In this document: piece after piece, positions 24,986 to 32,535 of the stretch
Layout: every line of letters begins with the position of its first letter
Position numbering within the stretch: position 1 is the first letter of the stretch
Source of the DNA: Chthoniobacterales bacterium
GTDB taxonomy: Bacteria; Verrucomicrobiota; Verrucomicrobiia; Chthoniobacterales; UBA6821
Assembly (NCBI GenBank): GCA_026461395.1
Contig: JAPJNA010000025.1
Span: forward strand, 1-52,161
Reading direction: 5' to 3'
DNA length: 52,161 bases
The notes under the pieces: model-generated
The model's input: only the letters and a program-made list of their open reading frames with translations
Told to the model about the DNA's origin: nothing
Database searches by the model: none
Made by a program: the position numbers and the translations under genes

Positions 24986-26086
24986 ATGATTCGCTCCTTG
25001 CGGTTCTTAATGCTGGGGGTGCTTTTATTGCTGGGATGTCATCCCCCTGCACCATCCGGCGGTATGGTTTTGATCCCCGGTGGTGACTTCTTGATGGGCT
25101 CAGACGCTCCGTATGCTCTACCCAACGAGAGACCGGCTCATCAGGTGAAGGTAAAGCCCTTCTTCATGGACATCCATGCGGTCACCAATGCCGAATTTGC
25201 AAAATTCGCGAAGGCCACCGGCTATGTCACCGTTGGCGAGCGACCCGTCGATTGGGAGGAATTAAAAAAACAAGTTCCACCTGGAACACCGAAGCCACCC
25301 GCCGAGACCCTTGCGCCCGGGTCGTTGGTTTTTCATCCAACCACGGGGCCTGTGGATTTACGTGATATGTCTGCGTGGTGGCAATGGGTCAATGGCGCCT
25401 CGTGGTCTCATCCAGAGGGACCCGACAGTAACCTCATCGGCAGGGAGAACCACCCAGTGGTGCACATTGCCTGGGAGGATGCAAAAGCCTATGCGGCTTG
25501 GGCTGGGAAACGCCTCCCCACCGAGGCTGAATGGGAATTCGCAGCCAGGGGCGGAGTCAACGGTGAGCGCTACGCATGGGGTAACCAAGAGAGTCCTGAC
25601 GGGCGTTTCATGCTGAATCGGTGGACCGGACAATTTCCCTACCATGATGATGCCTCGGATGGTTTTGCCGGCACCTCGCCAGTCGGCACTTTCCCATCAA
25701 ATGGCTTCGGGCTTTATGACATGGGAGGCAATGTGTGGAACTGGTGTAGCGATATCTATCGCGCCGATGCCTTTGCTGAGGAGGCCAAGGCCGGCCATGT
25801 TTGTTGTGATCCCACCGGGCCCAAAACCTCACAGGGTGAGAAAGCCATTCTAGGTGACCCTTCCCCGCCCATGGTTCCAGGGGCAGAACGACGAGTGACC
25901 AAAGGAGGGTCTTTTCTCTGCCATCCCGACTACTGCGAAAGCTATCGCCCCTCCGCAAGACGTGGCACTCCACCTGACACGGGGAGTAGCCATGTTGGCT
26001 TTCGCTGCGCCAAGGATGCGAGTCCCCAGATCAGCGCAAGATTGGCTCCGATGGAGGTGATGCCTGACCAGAGGCGGATGCGTTGA
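24986..26086 (+). CDS. formylglycine-generating enzyme (SUMF1 family) lipoprotein
   Basis: 366 residues with a lipoprotein signal (LLLLGC). The FGE-sulfatase domain runs from about residue 28 (VLIPGGDFLMGSD) through HPVVHIAWEDAKAYAAWAGK, RLPTEAEWEFAARGG and YDMGGNVWNWCSD to KGGSFLCHPDYCESYRPSAR. Both copper-binding catalytic cysteines in LCHPDYC are present, as in true FGE and unlike many SUMF1-fold relatives. It oxidises the active-site cysteine of sulfatases to formylglycine, and here probably acts on the sulfatase two genes upstream. The last ~22 residues (ASPQISARLAPMEVMPDQRR and on) are encoded by repeat copy 2, an antisense reading of the M48-like gene start, so the natural C-terminus has been replaced. 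Confidence 0.92.
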   Translation: MIRSLRFLMLGVLLLLGCHPPAPSGGMVLIPGGDFLMGSDAPYALPNERPAHQVKVKPFFMDIHAVTNAEFAKFAKATGYVTVGERPVDWEELKKQVPPGTPKPPAETLAPGSLVFHPTTGPVDLRDMSAWWQWVNGASWSHPEGPDSNLIGRENHPVVHIAWEDAKAYAAWAGKRLPTEAEWEFAARGGVNGERYAWGNQESPDGRFMLNRWTGQFPYHDDASDGFAGTSPVGTFPSNGFGLYDMGGNVWNWCSDIYRADAFAEEAKAGHVCCDPTGPKTSQGEKAILGDPSPPMVPGAERRVTKGGSFLCHPDYCESYRPSARRGTPPDTGSSHVGFRCAKDASPQISARLAPMEVMPDQRRMR

Positions 26087-26146
26087 GAGTTGATTGGATC
26101 CACCGGGATAGTTTGTAAAAAAGAGAAGGCCGGGTCATTGACCCGG
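26018..26146. repeat. direct repeat copy 2 (boundary of sulfatase island)
   Basis: Second copy of the 128-bp sequence at 21384-21511. It keeps a GTG plus codons for QRIRLWSGITSIGANLAL on the minus strand, so it is a remnant of the start of an M48-like gene. It now supplies the 3' end of the FGE gene. Confidence 0.9.
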
Positions 26147-26150
26147 CCTT
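26124..26150 (-). terminator. intrinsic terminator with 13-bp stem
   Basis: GAAGGCCGGGTCA-T-TGACCCGGCCTTC is a perfect palindrome. Read on the minus strand it is followed by TCTTTTTT, a standard Rho-independent terminator for the small membrane protein gene at 26184-26399. The same hairpin, partly eroded, lies upstream of the M48-like gene in repeat copy 1. Confidence 0.85.
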
Positions 26151-26183
26151 CTTCGTGAATTTGCGCTCTGGGAGAGCTGAAGA

Positions 26184-26399
26184 CTATTTTCCCTCGGCGT
26201 ACCGCGCAAGACGGTTGGAGAGAATCAGGAAGGTCGGGGCCCAGAGGCCGACGAAGATCCCGAAGAGTTCGCCGTGGGTACGAACCTCAAAGCTCACATC
26301 CTTGCCGCCGGCATAATACCAGATGGCGATGGAGGCGAGGACTGAGGCGAGTCCTAGGACGAAACAGAGGTGACTGAGTTGTTTCATAGACTCTTTCAA
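26184..26399 (-). CDS. small two-helix membrane protein, unknown
   Basis: 71 residues (or 67 from the second Met). Two hydrophobic helices (LCFVLGLASVLASIAIWYYA and GIFVGLWAPTFLILSNRLA) are separated by a short polar loop GGKDVSFEVRTHG. No family is recognised. The gene has its own strong terminator downstream on the minus strand, which supports it being real. In the arrangement before the duplication it would have preceded the M48-like gene. Confidence 0.65.
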   Translation of the reverse strand: MKESMKQLSHLCFVLGLASVLASIAIWYYAGGKDVSFEVRTHGELFGIFVGLWAPTFLILSNRLARYAEGK

Positions 26400-26558
26400 T
26401 GATCCTCCCCCGTTGAAATGACAAGGTAATTCGCAGTCACAATTTGGGCATCACAAACGGCATGTATTGTTAACTGATAAAATCCCTTTTATCGGCCGGC
26501 AATTCGGATAGTTTACTCAAATAGTTAAATCCCTTAACTAAAAAACCCCGCACAACCA

Positions 26559-27722
26559 ATGACACTCCCGATTGCCGAGCAGATTGCCGCCCGCACCTTT
26601 CCTGCCTTCAGCCTGGAACGTCTTCTTAAAACGACTTTCGCTCCGAAAGAGGGTCAACGACTCTGCATCTTGATCGATCTGGAAAATCCAGCCGACATCA
26701 AGGATTTCGCCTTCCTGAACAACGCCTCGCTCACCATTCAGAAGCATGCCGTGGAGTCGTTCCACAAACCGCTCAATGGTGAGATCCTGGCCAAGATGGG
26801 ACTCAAGGGCGGAGAGATCTTCGCCTACAAGCTCACCGGCGGAAGTAATCTTGATCTACCGGATGAGGCTTTCGACCCCTCAGGCAAGCAGGTCAGTCTC
26901 TCCAAGGATGTTTATCCCAACTATGACATCATCCTTTGCATCTCGACCTATTCAGCAACTGCCCCTCTGACCGCCTTTGCCAAGCAGTACGGCTTCCTAG
27001 GAGCGACCCTGCACTGAGTAAACGAGATCATCCTCGCGAGCGGACTCGCTGTTGATTACGACGAAGTCAGTGTCGAGGCCGAGAAGCTTCGTCTTGGAGT
27101 GACCAACGCCGACTGGGTAGAGATCGAGTTCGGCTGCGAAGATAAGGACTACACTCTCCGCCTCATTCTCAATGGCCAAGAGGCCCAGAAGAGCCATGGC
27201 CTCTGCCGCGGTGACGAGCCTGATGTTGCGAATCTTCCCGCCGGAGAGGTCTACTTCGTTCCCGAGGGTGCGGAGGGATCTTTCCCCCACAAGTACGAGG
27301 ATGGAACACTCGGACTGATGTCCGTAACCGGTGGCCGTATCGTGAAGGCCGAGCTCATCAAGGGAAATGCCTCCACCATCGCCGCTCACAATGCCAAGCT
27401 GATCTCCGATCCAGTCACTGGCGAACTCGGTGAACTCGGTCTCGGCACCCAGCTTCTTCCTGTCAGCGGACGCGACATTCAGGACGAGAAGGTGCGCGGA
27501 ACCATCCATGTCGCAACTGGCCGCAGTGATCATCTTGGAGGCCATCTGCTCCCTTCGATGTTTGCCGAGAAGAGCCATGCGACCCATGACGACATCCTCT
27601 TTGCCCCGCACAAGACTCCTGAGATCCTAGTCAAACAGGTCCGGATGAAGCGCGGTGAGCAGAACGAGGTGCTGATCGAGAACTACGAACCCTCCGATTA
27701 CACGAACAGTCTCGTGGCATAG
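26559..27722 (+). pseudogene. M29-type aminopeptidase gene interrupted by one in-frame TGA
   Basis: The two track ORFs 26559-27017 and 27099-27722 are in the same frame and read as one protein of about 387 residues if the TGA at 27015-27017 is passed (GATLH-stop-VNEIILASGLAVDY). The second part carries M29 metal-site motifs: NLPAGEVYFVPEG, GELGLGTQLLP, KVRGTIHVATGRSDHLGG and HATHDDILFAPH. M29 enzymes are cytosolic metallo-aminopeptidases. Everything downstream of the stop is well preserved, so the change is recent, a sequencing error or a recoded stop. A 14-nt hairpin GCGAG-CGGA-CTCGC starts 19 nt after the TGA, but there is no other sign of selenocysteine insertion. Confidence 0.75.
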
Positions 27723-27729
27723 CGCATCC

Positions 27730-27768
27730 TTGATCCTTTCAGGGGTTAGTGGCAGGGTTAAGGATCAA
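27730..27768. promoter_or_regulatory. 9-bp inverted repeat between aminopeptidase and protease genes
   Basis: TTGATCCTT (27730-27738) and AAGGATCAA (27760-27768) are exact reverse complements with a 21-nt loop. This may be a weak terminator or a regulator-binding site just before the protease start at 27781. Confidence 0.35.
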
Positions 27769-27780
27769 TGATCTGTTCCC

Positions 27781-28725
27781 GTGACCCGGATTTCTTCATT
27801 TTTGCGCCTCTTTAGCGGATTTTCGCCAAGATTTTTAATTTGGGGGATGGTTGTTGTTTGTTTGGAAAGCACCTCTGTGAATGCGGTGGAAATCGTTCCT
27901 TATCCATCTGGGTCCGCTTATTATAACACTTCTGATAACATCGGCACTTCATATTCCGCATGGGACAGCGGCTGGGGTACGGGAAATACGAATAACGGTT
28001 GGGACTACGTCGGACAGGTTGGGGGGGCGAATGACGCAAGCGGCGTTTATCTCGGGAACGGCTGGGTTATCACGGCGGGGCATGTCGGAGCGCTGGATTT
28101 TACCTTGGGAACCAATACCTACGCAACGAATGGCACTTCTTTTACGAGTTTTTCCTTCACGAATGCAGGGACGGTTTACGCAGCGGATCTGAACTTGTTT
28201 AAAATATCAACCACCTCGATACAGGGGAATTCGTTGCTCCCGACAAATAACTTGATTATCCCATCATGGTATACAGGAACAAGGAATACGCTTGTCATGA
28301 TCGGCTATGGTTATACCAGCGGCGGAAGACAGAAGTCGTGGGGAACAAACACCGTAACAATAAATAACCTTCTAGTTCCTCTGGATGGCTCTCCCTACAC
28401 TACAGTTGATTTTGGAACGGCCTACGGGCAGACCTCTTATGGCACAAATTCCGCTAAACTTGTCGTTGGAGATTCGGGTGGTGGAGCCTTTATTAAAGGT
28501 GGCTCCACATGGTTTCTCGCCGGAATCAATCAAGCCAACGATAGAAATGGGAATTCCTACTTTGTGAACCTAGCCTATTACAGTTCTGAAATCACAAGCG
28601 TGATGAATGCTGTACCTGAACCGCAGAGCTGGACTCTTATCGCACTCGGCATTGCCTTTTTGATGAGTCTTTCTCTCTGGCGGAGGCGGCCGAAAGCTTC
28701 CGTGATCACCAGGTCATCGCCTTGA
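27781..28725 (+). CDS. trypsin-like (S1) serine protease with PEP-CTERM sorting signal
   Basis: 314 residues from a GTG. A signal peptide ([19 protein letters not shown]) leads to a chymotrypsin-fold domain with the triad His in [10 protein letters not shown], Asp in [10 protein letters not shown] and Ser in [10 protein letters not shown], all present. The extreme C-terminus is a PEP-CTERM tripartite signal: VPEP, a membrane helix ([18 protein letters not shown]) and RRRP. PEP-CTERM proteins are processed by exosortase and exported to the cell surface or exopolysaccharide layer. No exosortase gene is in the window. The gene converges on dapL and overlaps its 3' end by 20 bp. Confidence 0.85.
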   Translation: MTRISSFLRLFSGFSPRFLIWGMVVVCLESTSVNAVEIVPYPSGSAYYNTSDNIGTSYSAWDSGWGTGNTNNGWDYVGQVGGANDASGVYLGNGWVITAGHVGALDFTLGTNTYATNGTSFTSFSFTNAGTVYAADLNLFKISTTSIQGNSLLPTNNLIIPSWYTGTRNTLVMIGYGYTSGGRQKSWGTNTVTINNLLVPLDGSPYTTVDFGTAYGQTSYGTNSAKLVVGDSGGGAFIKGGSTWFLAGINQANDRNGNSYFVNLAYYSSEITSVMNAVPEPQSWTLIALGIAFLMSLSLWRRRPKASVITRSSP

Positions 28726-29944
28726 TGCGGGAGGCAGCCTCCAAGGCTTTCTCGCGGCTGTTGAAAGCGGAGATGCGGAAGTAACCCTCACCGGCACGGC
28801 CGAAGCCGCTTCCGGGTGTGACAACGATGTTCGCCTCATCCAGCATCCGGTCAAAGATCTGCCAGCTGGTCTGGCCCGCAGGAGCATGGACCCAGATGTA
28901 GGGGGCATTAACACCGCCGTAGACCTTGAGACCGCACGACTGCACAGCCTCGCGCAGGATCTTAGCATTGCCCATGTAATGCTCCACCAGAGCGGCAACC
29001 TCGGCTCGACCCTGCTCACTGTAGAGAGCGGCAGCCCCGCGCTGGGTGATATAGCTAACTCCATTGAACTTTGTCGTGAAGCGGCGGTGCCAGAGAGGAT
29101 GGATCGGGCGGCGCTCGCCATCTGAGCAAAGTGCCGTCAATCCCTTCGGCACCACGGTGAAGGCGCAGCGGGTACCGGTGAATCCGCCGTTCTTGGAGAA
29201 GCTGCGGAACTCGATAGCGCACTCGCGTGCACCGGGGATCTCGTAGATGGAGCGGGGAACGGAGGGATCACTCACGAAGGCATCGTAGGCGGCATCGTAG
29301 AGTAGGATGGATCCATGCTTGCGAGCATAGGCGACCCAGGCCTCCAGCTGTTCAATACTGGCCACGGCTCCGGTTGGATTGTTGGGGAAGCAGAGGTAGA
29401 TGACATCGACTTTTTCGGTGGGAATCTGGGGAACGAAGCCGTTCTCAGCCGTGCACTCCAGGTAGGTGATGCCTTCGTAGGAGCCATCTTCCCTACCCTC
29501 GCCCGTATGTCCTGCCATCACATTGGTGTCGACATAGACCGGGTAGACAGGGTCCATCACGGCGATTTTATTATCGTGACCGAGGATATCGAGAATCGCA
29601 CCACCGTCGCACTTGGAACCGTCTGAGACAAAGATCTCATCATCCGCCACGTCGAGCCCGCGATCGCGATAGTCGTGCTGCGCAATTGCAGTCCGTAGAA
29701 ACTCGTAGCCCTGTTCGGGGCCGTAGCCATGGAATCCCTCACGGGTTCCCATCTCGTCGATCGCGGCATGCATCGCTTCACGAACGGCTAGGGGGAGTGG
29801 TTCAGTGACATCGCCAATGCCGCAGCGGATCATCCGGGAGGCGGCGTCGGGATTGGCCTCGGTGAAGGCCTTCACTCGCCGTGCGATTTCAGGGAAGAGG
29901 TAGCCTGCTTTGAGCTTGAGATAATTGGAATTGAGCGTCGCCAT
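28706..29944 (-). CDS. dapL: LL-diaminopimelate aminotransferase
   Basis: 412 residues, typical DapL length, opening with [20 protein letters not shown]. It is a class I/II PLP aminotransferase; the Schiff-base lysine is in [16 protein letters not shown], and [13 protein letters not shown] and [10 protein letters not shown] bind PLP. It converts tetrahydrodipicolinate plus glutamate directly to LL-diaminopimelate for lysine and peptidoglycan synthesis. This one-step route is used by Verrucomicrobiota, Chlamydiae, cyanobacteria and plants, among others, and supports the proposed host group. It is monocistronic, reading away from the tRNA-Val gene. Confidence 0.97.
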   Translation of the reverse strand: MATLNSNYLKLKAGYLFPEIARRVKAFTEANPDAASRMIRCGIGDVTEPLPLAVREAMHAAIDEMGTREGFHGYGPEQGYEFLRTAIAQHDYRDRGLDVADDEIFVSDGSKCDGGAILDILGHDNKIAVMDPVYPVYVDTNVMAGHTGEGREDGSYEGITYLECTAENGFVPQIPTEKVDVIYLCFPNNPTGAVASIEQLEAWVAYARKHGSILLYDAAYDAFVSDPSVPRSIYEIPGARECAIEFRSFSKNGGFTGTRCAFTVVPKGLTALCSDGERRPIHPLWHRRFTTKFNGVSYITQRGAAALYSEQGRAEVAALVEHYMGNAKILREAVQSCGLKVYGGVNAPYIWVHAPAGQTSWQIFDRMLDEANIVVTPGSGFGRAGEGYFRISAFNSREKALEAASRIKAMTW

Positions 29945-30089
29945 AAGGGTTCCAAGTGAACAAAAAACTTCGCGTTGTTGCCAGCGCAGGGTTGGTTTTT
30001 TTGTCGAGGCCGGGGAGGAAGAAGCTCAACTCCTTATCTCCTTGCCGAGTGGCCCGTGGAGATTTCTAATCATCACCCCCTCTAGTAAT

Positions 30090-30164
30090 GCGCGATTAGC
30101 TCAGTGGTAGAGCGCTTGCTTCACACGCAAGAAGTCGCAGGTTCGAACCCTGCATCGCGCACCA
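30090..30164 (+). tRNA. tRNA-Val(CAC), CCA encoded
   Basis: A 75-nt cloverleaf: acceptor GCGCGAT/ATCGCGC, D arm, anticodon arm CTTGC-TTCACAC-GCAAG with anticodon CAC, T arm GCAGG-TTCGAAC-CCTGC, discriminator A and a genomic CCA. All stems pair. It is the left member of a near-perfect direct repeat flanking hipBA. Confidence 0.95.
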
Positions 30165-30587
30165 TTTCAAAATCAGCCCAAATTACTCTTTCAGGCTGAT
30201 AGATAAAGGCCCCGCGGGCGATCGGCTCGTTTGCCTAATGAGTGCCAGAAAGCGCCTTGCCGGCCAAAACTTTGTTACCTTTTGTTACCTTTCCAGAGGG
30301 CTCTAGTGGCCAACCTTGCCTCATCACCGGCGGACAGAGATCTTAAATTTGCTCCTCGGCAACGGCCCCGGCCTCGCCCCTTCATTTTTTACCGGAGGAG
30401 GGTTTTTTACCGCCCAGTGAAAATTCCCATTCCCATTGAAAACCACTTTATGCCTGAGGCGCGTCGGACGGTTCCAACACATCAATGTGGATTTTTTGCC
30501 CTTATTCAGCAAGACCATGCTGGAAAACTTGCATTTTTGTAGTTTTCGCACTACATATATAGGACTTCTGTAGCGCGAAGACAACAA
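30165..30587. other. intergenic region between tRNA-Val and hipB
   Basis: 423 bp with no convincing gene. It has a short duplicated word (TTTGTTACC twice around 30270-30290) and, just before hipB, a promoter-like AT-rich stretch (CTACATATATAGG) next to a palindrome. The 103-aa ORF within lacks coding character. It belongs to the inserted segment between the two tRNA copies. Confidence 0.5.
30538..30555 (+). promoter_or_regulatory. putative HipB operator
   Basis: TGTAGT-TTTCGC-ACTACA is a perfect 6-bp inverted repeat about 33 bp upstream of hipB, beside a TATATA-type -10-like stretch; a further half-site TGTAGCGCG follows at 30570. Autoregulation by the antitoxin is the rule for hipBA operons. 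The site is inferred from symmetry and position only. Confidence 0.45.
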
Positions 30588-30923
30588 ATGCCAACACCTC
30601 ATCCATCATCATCCGCCGTACAACGCGCCCTGAGTAAGCTAGGCGCAGATCTGCGCGATGCTCGCCGTCGTCGCCATCTTCCCATGGCGATTGTGGCGGA
30701 GCGGGCTTTCACCTCCCGCTCTACCCTGCAAAAGATCGAAGAAGGAGATCCCGGCGTCGGCATCGGTATCTACTGCGCTGTTCTTCAGGCACTCGGCCTG
30801 CTGGACGGACTGAGCGAAGTAGCCGATATCAGCAAGGACAGTGTTGGCTTGGCCCAGTCCACGGCCCAGTTGCCCAAGCATATCCACCTCAAGCGATCCC
30901 CCAAATCGTCCGCTCATGTCTGA
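30588..30923 (+). CDS. hipB: HipB-like antitoxin (XRE-type HTH)
   Basis: 111 residues. A helix-turn-helix of the Cro/CI/XRE type spans about residues 14-72 (LGADLRDARRRRHLPMAIVA, then AERAFTSRSTLQKIEEGDPG). The Ser/Pro-rich N-terminal tail and the basic C-terminal tail (HLKRSPKSSAHV) are likely disordered. It should bind the operator just upstream and neutralise HipA. Its stop overlaps the hipA start by 8 bp, the usual toxin-antitoxin coupling. XRE proteins are diverse, so the name depends on the hipA neighbour. Confidence 0.85.
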   Translation: MPTPHPSSSAVQRALSKLGADLRDARRRRHLPMAIVAERAFTSRSTLQKIEEGDPGVGIGIYCAVLQALGLLDGLSEVADISKDSVGLAQSTAQLPKHIHLKRSPKSSAHV

Positions 30924-32163
30924 TTTTGAAGTCCATATCGCCCTGAACGGACGGACGAGACAAGTCGGCCTGGCAAGAAGCAACAGGGTTCGCGGTAAGG
31001 AGACCATCCTCTTTGAATACGACGACGCATGGCTAAAGGATCCTGAGCATTTTTCTTTGGAGCCTGCTCTCACGATGACAAGAGGCGCGTTTGCTCCCCC
31101 CAGTGGATTGACCGTTTTCGGCTCCCTTGGCGACTCGGCACCCGATACCTGGGGACGGCGTCTTATGCAAAGAGCTGAGCGCAGGGCGGCAGAGCGGGAA
31201 GGTCGCGCTATTCGTACACTGGCTGAGAGCGATTATCTGCTTGGTGTCTCAGATGAGACGCGCCTGGGTGCACTGCGGTTCCGTCGTGTCGGCGAAGAAT
31301 CCTTTCAAGCGCCCGATCGAGCCGGTGTTCCGGCATTGATCAAGCTCGGACAGCTCCTTCAGATTACCGAACGCATTCTGCGGGATGAAGAAACTGACGA
31401 GGATCTACAGCTAATTTTTGCGCCAGGTTCATCGATAGGCGGCGCTCGCCCGAAGGCATCGGTTATTGATCAGTACGGATATCTCTCCATCGCCAAGTTT
31501 CCGAAGGAGACTGATGACTACAGCGTGGAGACTTGGGAGGAAATTGCTCTGCGACTAGCCGAACAAGCTGGTATAGCCACGCCGAAGCATCAACTGATCG
31601 AGGCGGCAGGCAAGGCGGTGCTCTTATCCCGGCGTTTTGACCGCCAGGATCGGACTCGCATTCCTTTTCTCTCAGCGATGGCCATGATGTCTGCCAAGGA
31701 CGGCGAGCATGGAAGTTACCCGGAAATCGTAGATTCTCTTGTTCAATATGGTGCCCAAGCCAAGACTGACGCTCGGGCCCTCTATCGCCGGGTTGTTTTC
31801 AATGTTCTGATTTCCAATGTTGACGATCACCTGCGCAATCATGGGTTTCTTTGGCTGGGCAAGAATGGATGGTCGCTTTCGCCTGCCTATGACCTGAACC
31901 CTGTGCCCGCCGATATCAAAGCACGTGTTCTCACGACTAATATCAGCCTGGACGAAGGCACCTGTTCCCTGGATCTGCTCGAAGCTGCTGCTGAGTATTT
32001 CAGCCTCTCGCTAACTCAAGCACGAATGATCATCAAAGAGGTGGCTCTGGTGACTTCCAGATGGCGCGACATCGCCAAGGAGGTTGGGGCACGCTCTGCC
32101 GAAATCCAACGCATGGCCAGCGCCTTTGAGCATGATGAACTCAAGCGGGCGATGGTGTTGTAG
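30916..32163 (+). CDS. hipA: HipA-family serine/threonine kinase toxin
   Basis: 415 residues from the ATG at 30916 (MSDFEVHIALNGRTRQVGLA); the earlier GTG in the track lies within hipB. The N-subdomain 1 has TVFGSLGDSAPDTWGRRLM, the ATP-binding loop region is GSSIGGARPKASV, the catalytic loop is SNVDDHLRNHGFLW and the metal-binding segment is SPAYDLNPVP. All are intact, so an active kinase is expected. HipA of E. coli phosphorylates GltX (glutamyl-tRNA synthetase) and induces dormancy; relatives target other proteins. The module lies between a tRNA-Val and its decayed copy, a position typical of integrated elements. Confidence 0.92.
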   Translation: MSDFEVHIALNGRTRQVGLARSNRVRGKETILFEYDDAWLKDPEHFSLEPALTMTRGAFAPPSGLTVFGSLGDSAPDTWGRRLMQRAERRAAEREGRAIRTLAESDYLLGVSDETRLGALRFRRVGEESFQAPDRAGVPALIKLGQLLQITERILRDEETDEDLQLIFAPGSSIGGARPKASVIDQYGYLSIAKFPKETDDYSVETWEEIALRLAEQAGIATPKHQLIEAAGKAVLLSRRFDRQDRTRIPFLSAMAMMSAKDGEHGSYPEIVDSLVQYGAQAKTDARALYRRVVFNVLISNVDDHLRNHGFLWLGKNGWSLSPAYDLNPVPADIKARVLTTNISLDEGTCSLDLLEAAAEYFSLSLTQARMIIKEVALVTSRWRDIAKEVGARSAEIQRMASAFEHDELKRAMVL

Positions 32164-32294
32164 CGGGTGTCCGACTGCCTACCCCCAGAAGCAGTTGTTC
32201 TCGTCACTGTTGATGAGGTGTAGCCACTCCTCTAGTGATGAGGTCTCAGAACAAGGTTCGTAGGGATGCCATTTGCCATCGCCTCTCCAGTAAT

Positions 32295-32369
32295 GCGCGA
32301 TTAACTCAGTGGTAGAGCGCTTGCTTCTCACGCAAGAAGTCGCATGTTCGAATCCTGCATCGCGCACCA
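32295..32369 (+). pseudogene. decayed tRNA-Val copy with CTC anticodon
   Basis: The same 75 nt as the tRNA at 30090 with four substitutions: G10 to A (breaks a D-stem pair), the middle anticodon base A to T (CAC to CTC), G to T in the T stem (T-C mismatch) and one C to T in the T loop. CCA is still encoded and AGTAAT just upstream is conserved too. A35 is a valine identity base, so valine charging should be lost. It may be a pseudo-tRNA or a poorly folded Glu-anticodon tRNA. Confidence 0.8.
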
Positions 32370-32473
32370 TCTTCTACCGAATAAATCGGCAGAATGCGGT
32401 TATCCCCTGATTCATGACGAAAAAGCCCATCCTGGCGCAGGGATTTTAGATGCGGGGTTAGGCGCGTGAGCGA

Positions 32474-32494
32474 CGCTGTAGTTTTCCTACAGCG
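32474..32494. promoter_or_regulatory. 8-bp perfect palindrome downstream of the hipBA module
   Basis: CGCTGTAG-TTTTC-CTACAGCG. It shares the word TGTAGTTTTC with the putative HipB operator 1.9 kb upstream. It could be a second binding site or a hairpin; it lies 42 bp beyond the glmS stop, with no T-run on the minus strand. Confidence 0.4.
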
Positions 32495-32535
32495 AGAGAG
32501 TAGCAACAACACTCTGCGCTAGAAGCGCATGCCGC

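Noticed and set aside
27018-27055. SECIS element after the in-frame TGA
   Set aside because: A hairpin is at a plausible distance but lacks a convincing loop, and no selenocysteine genes are visible; kept only as an alternative in the finding.
32179-32370. Minus-strand ORF MVRDAGFEHATSCVRSKRST
   Set aside because: It is the antisense translation of the tRNA copy; ORFs of this MVRDAGFEPATSCV type are well-known artefacts of tRNA genes.
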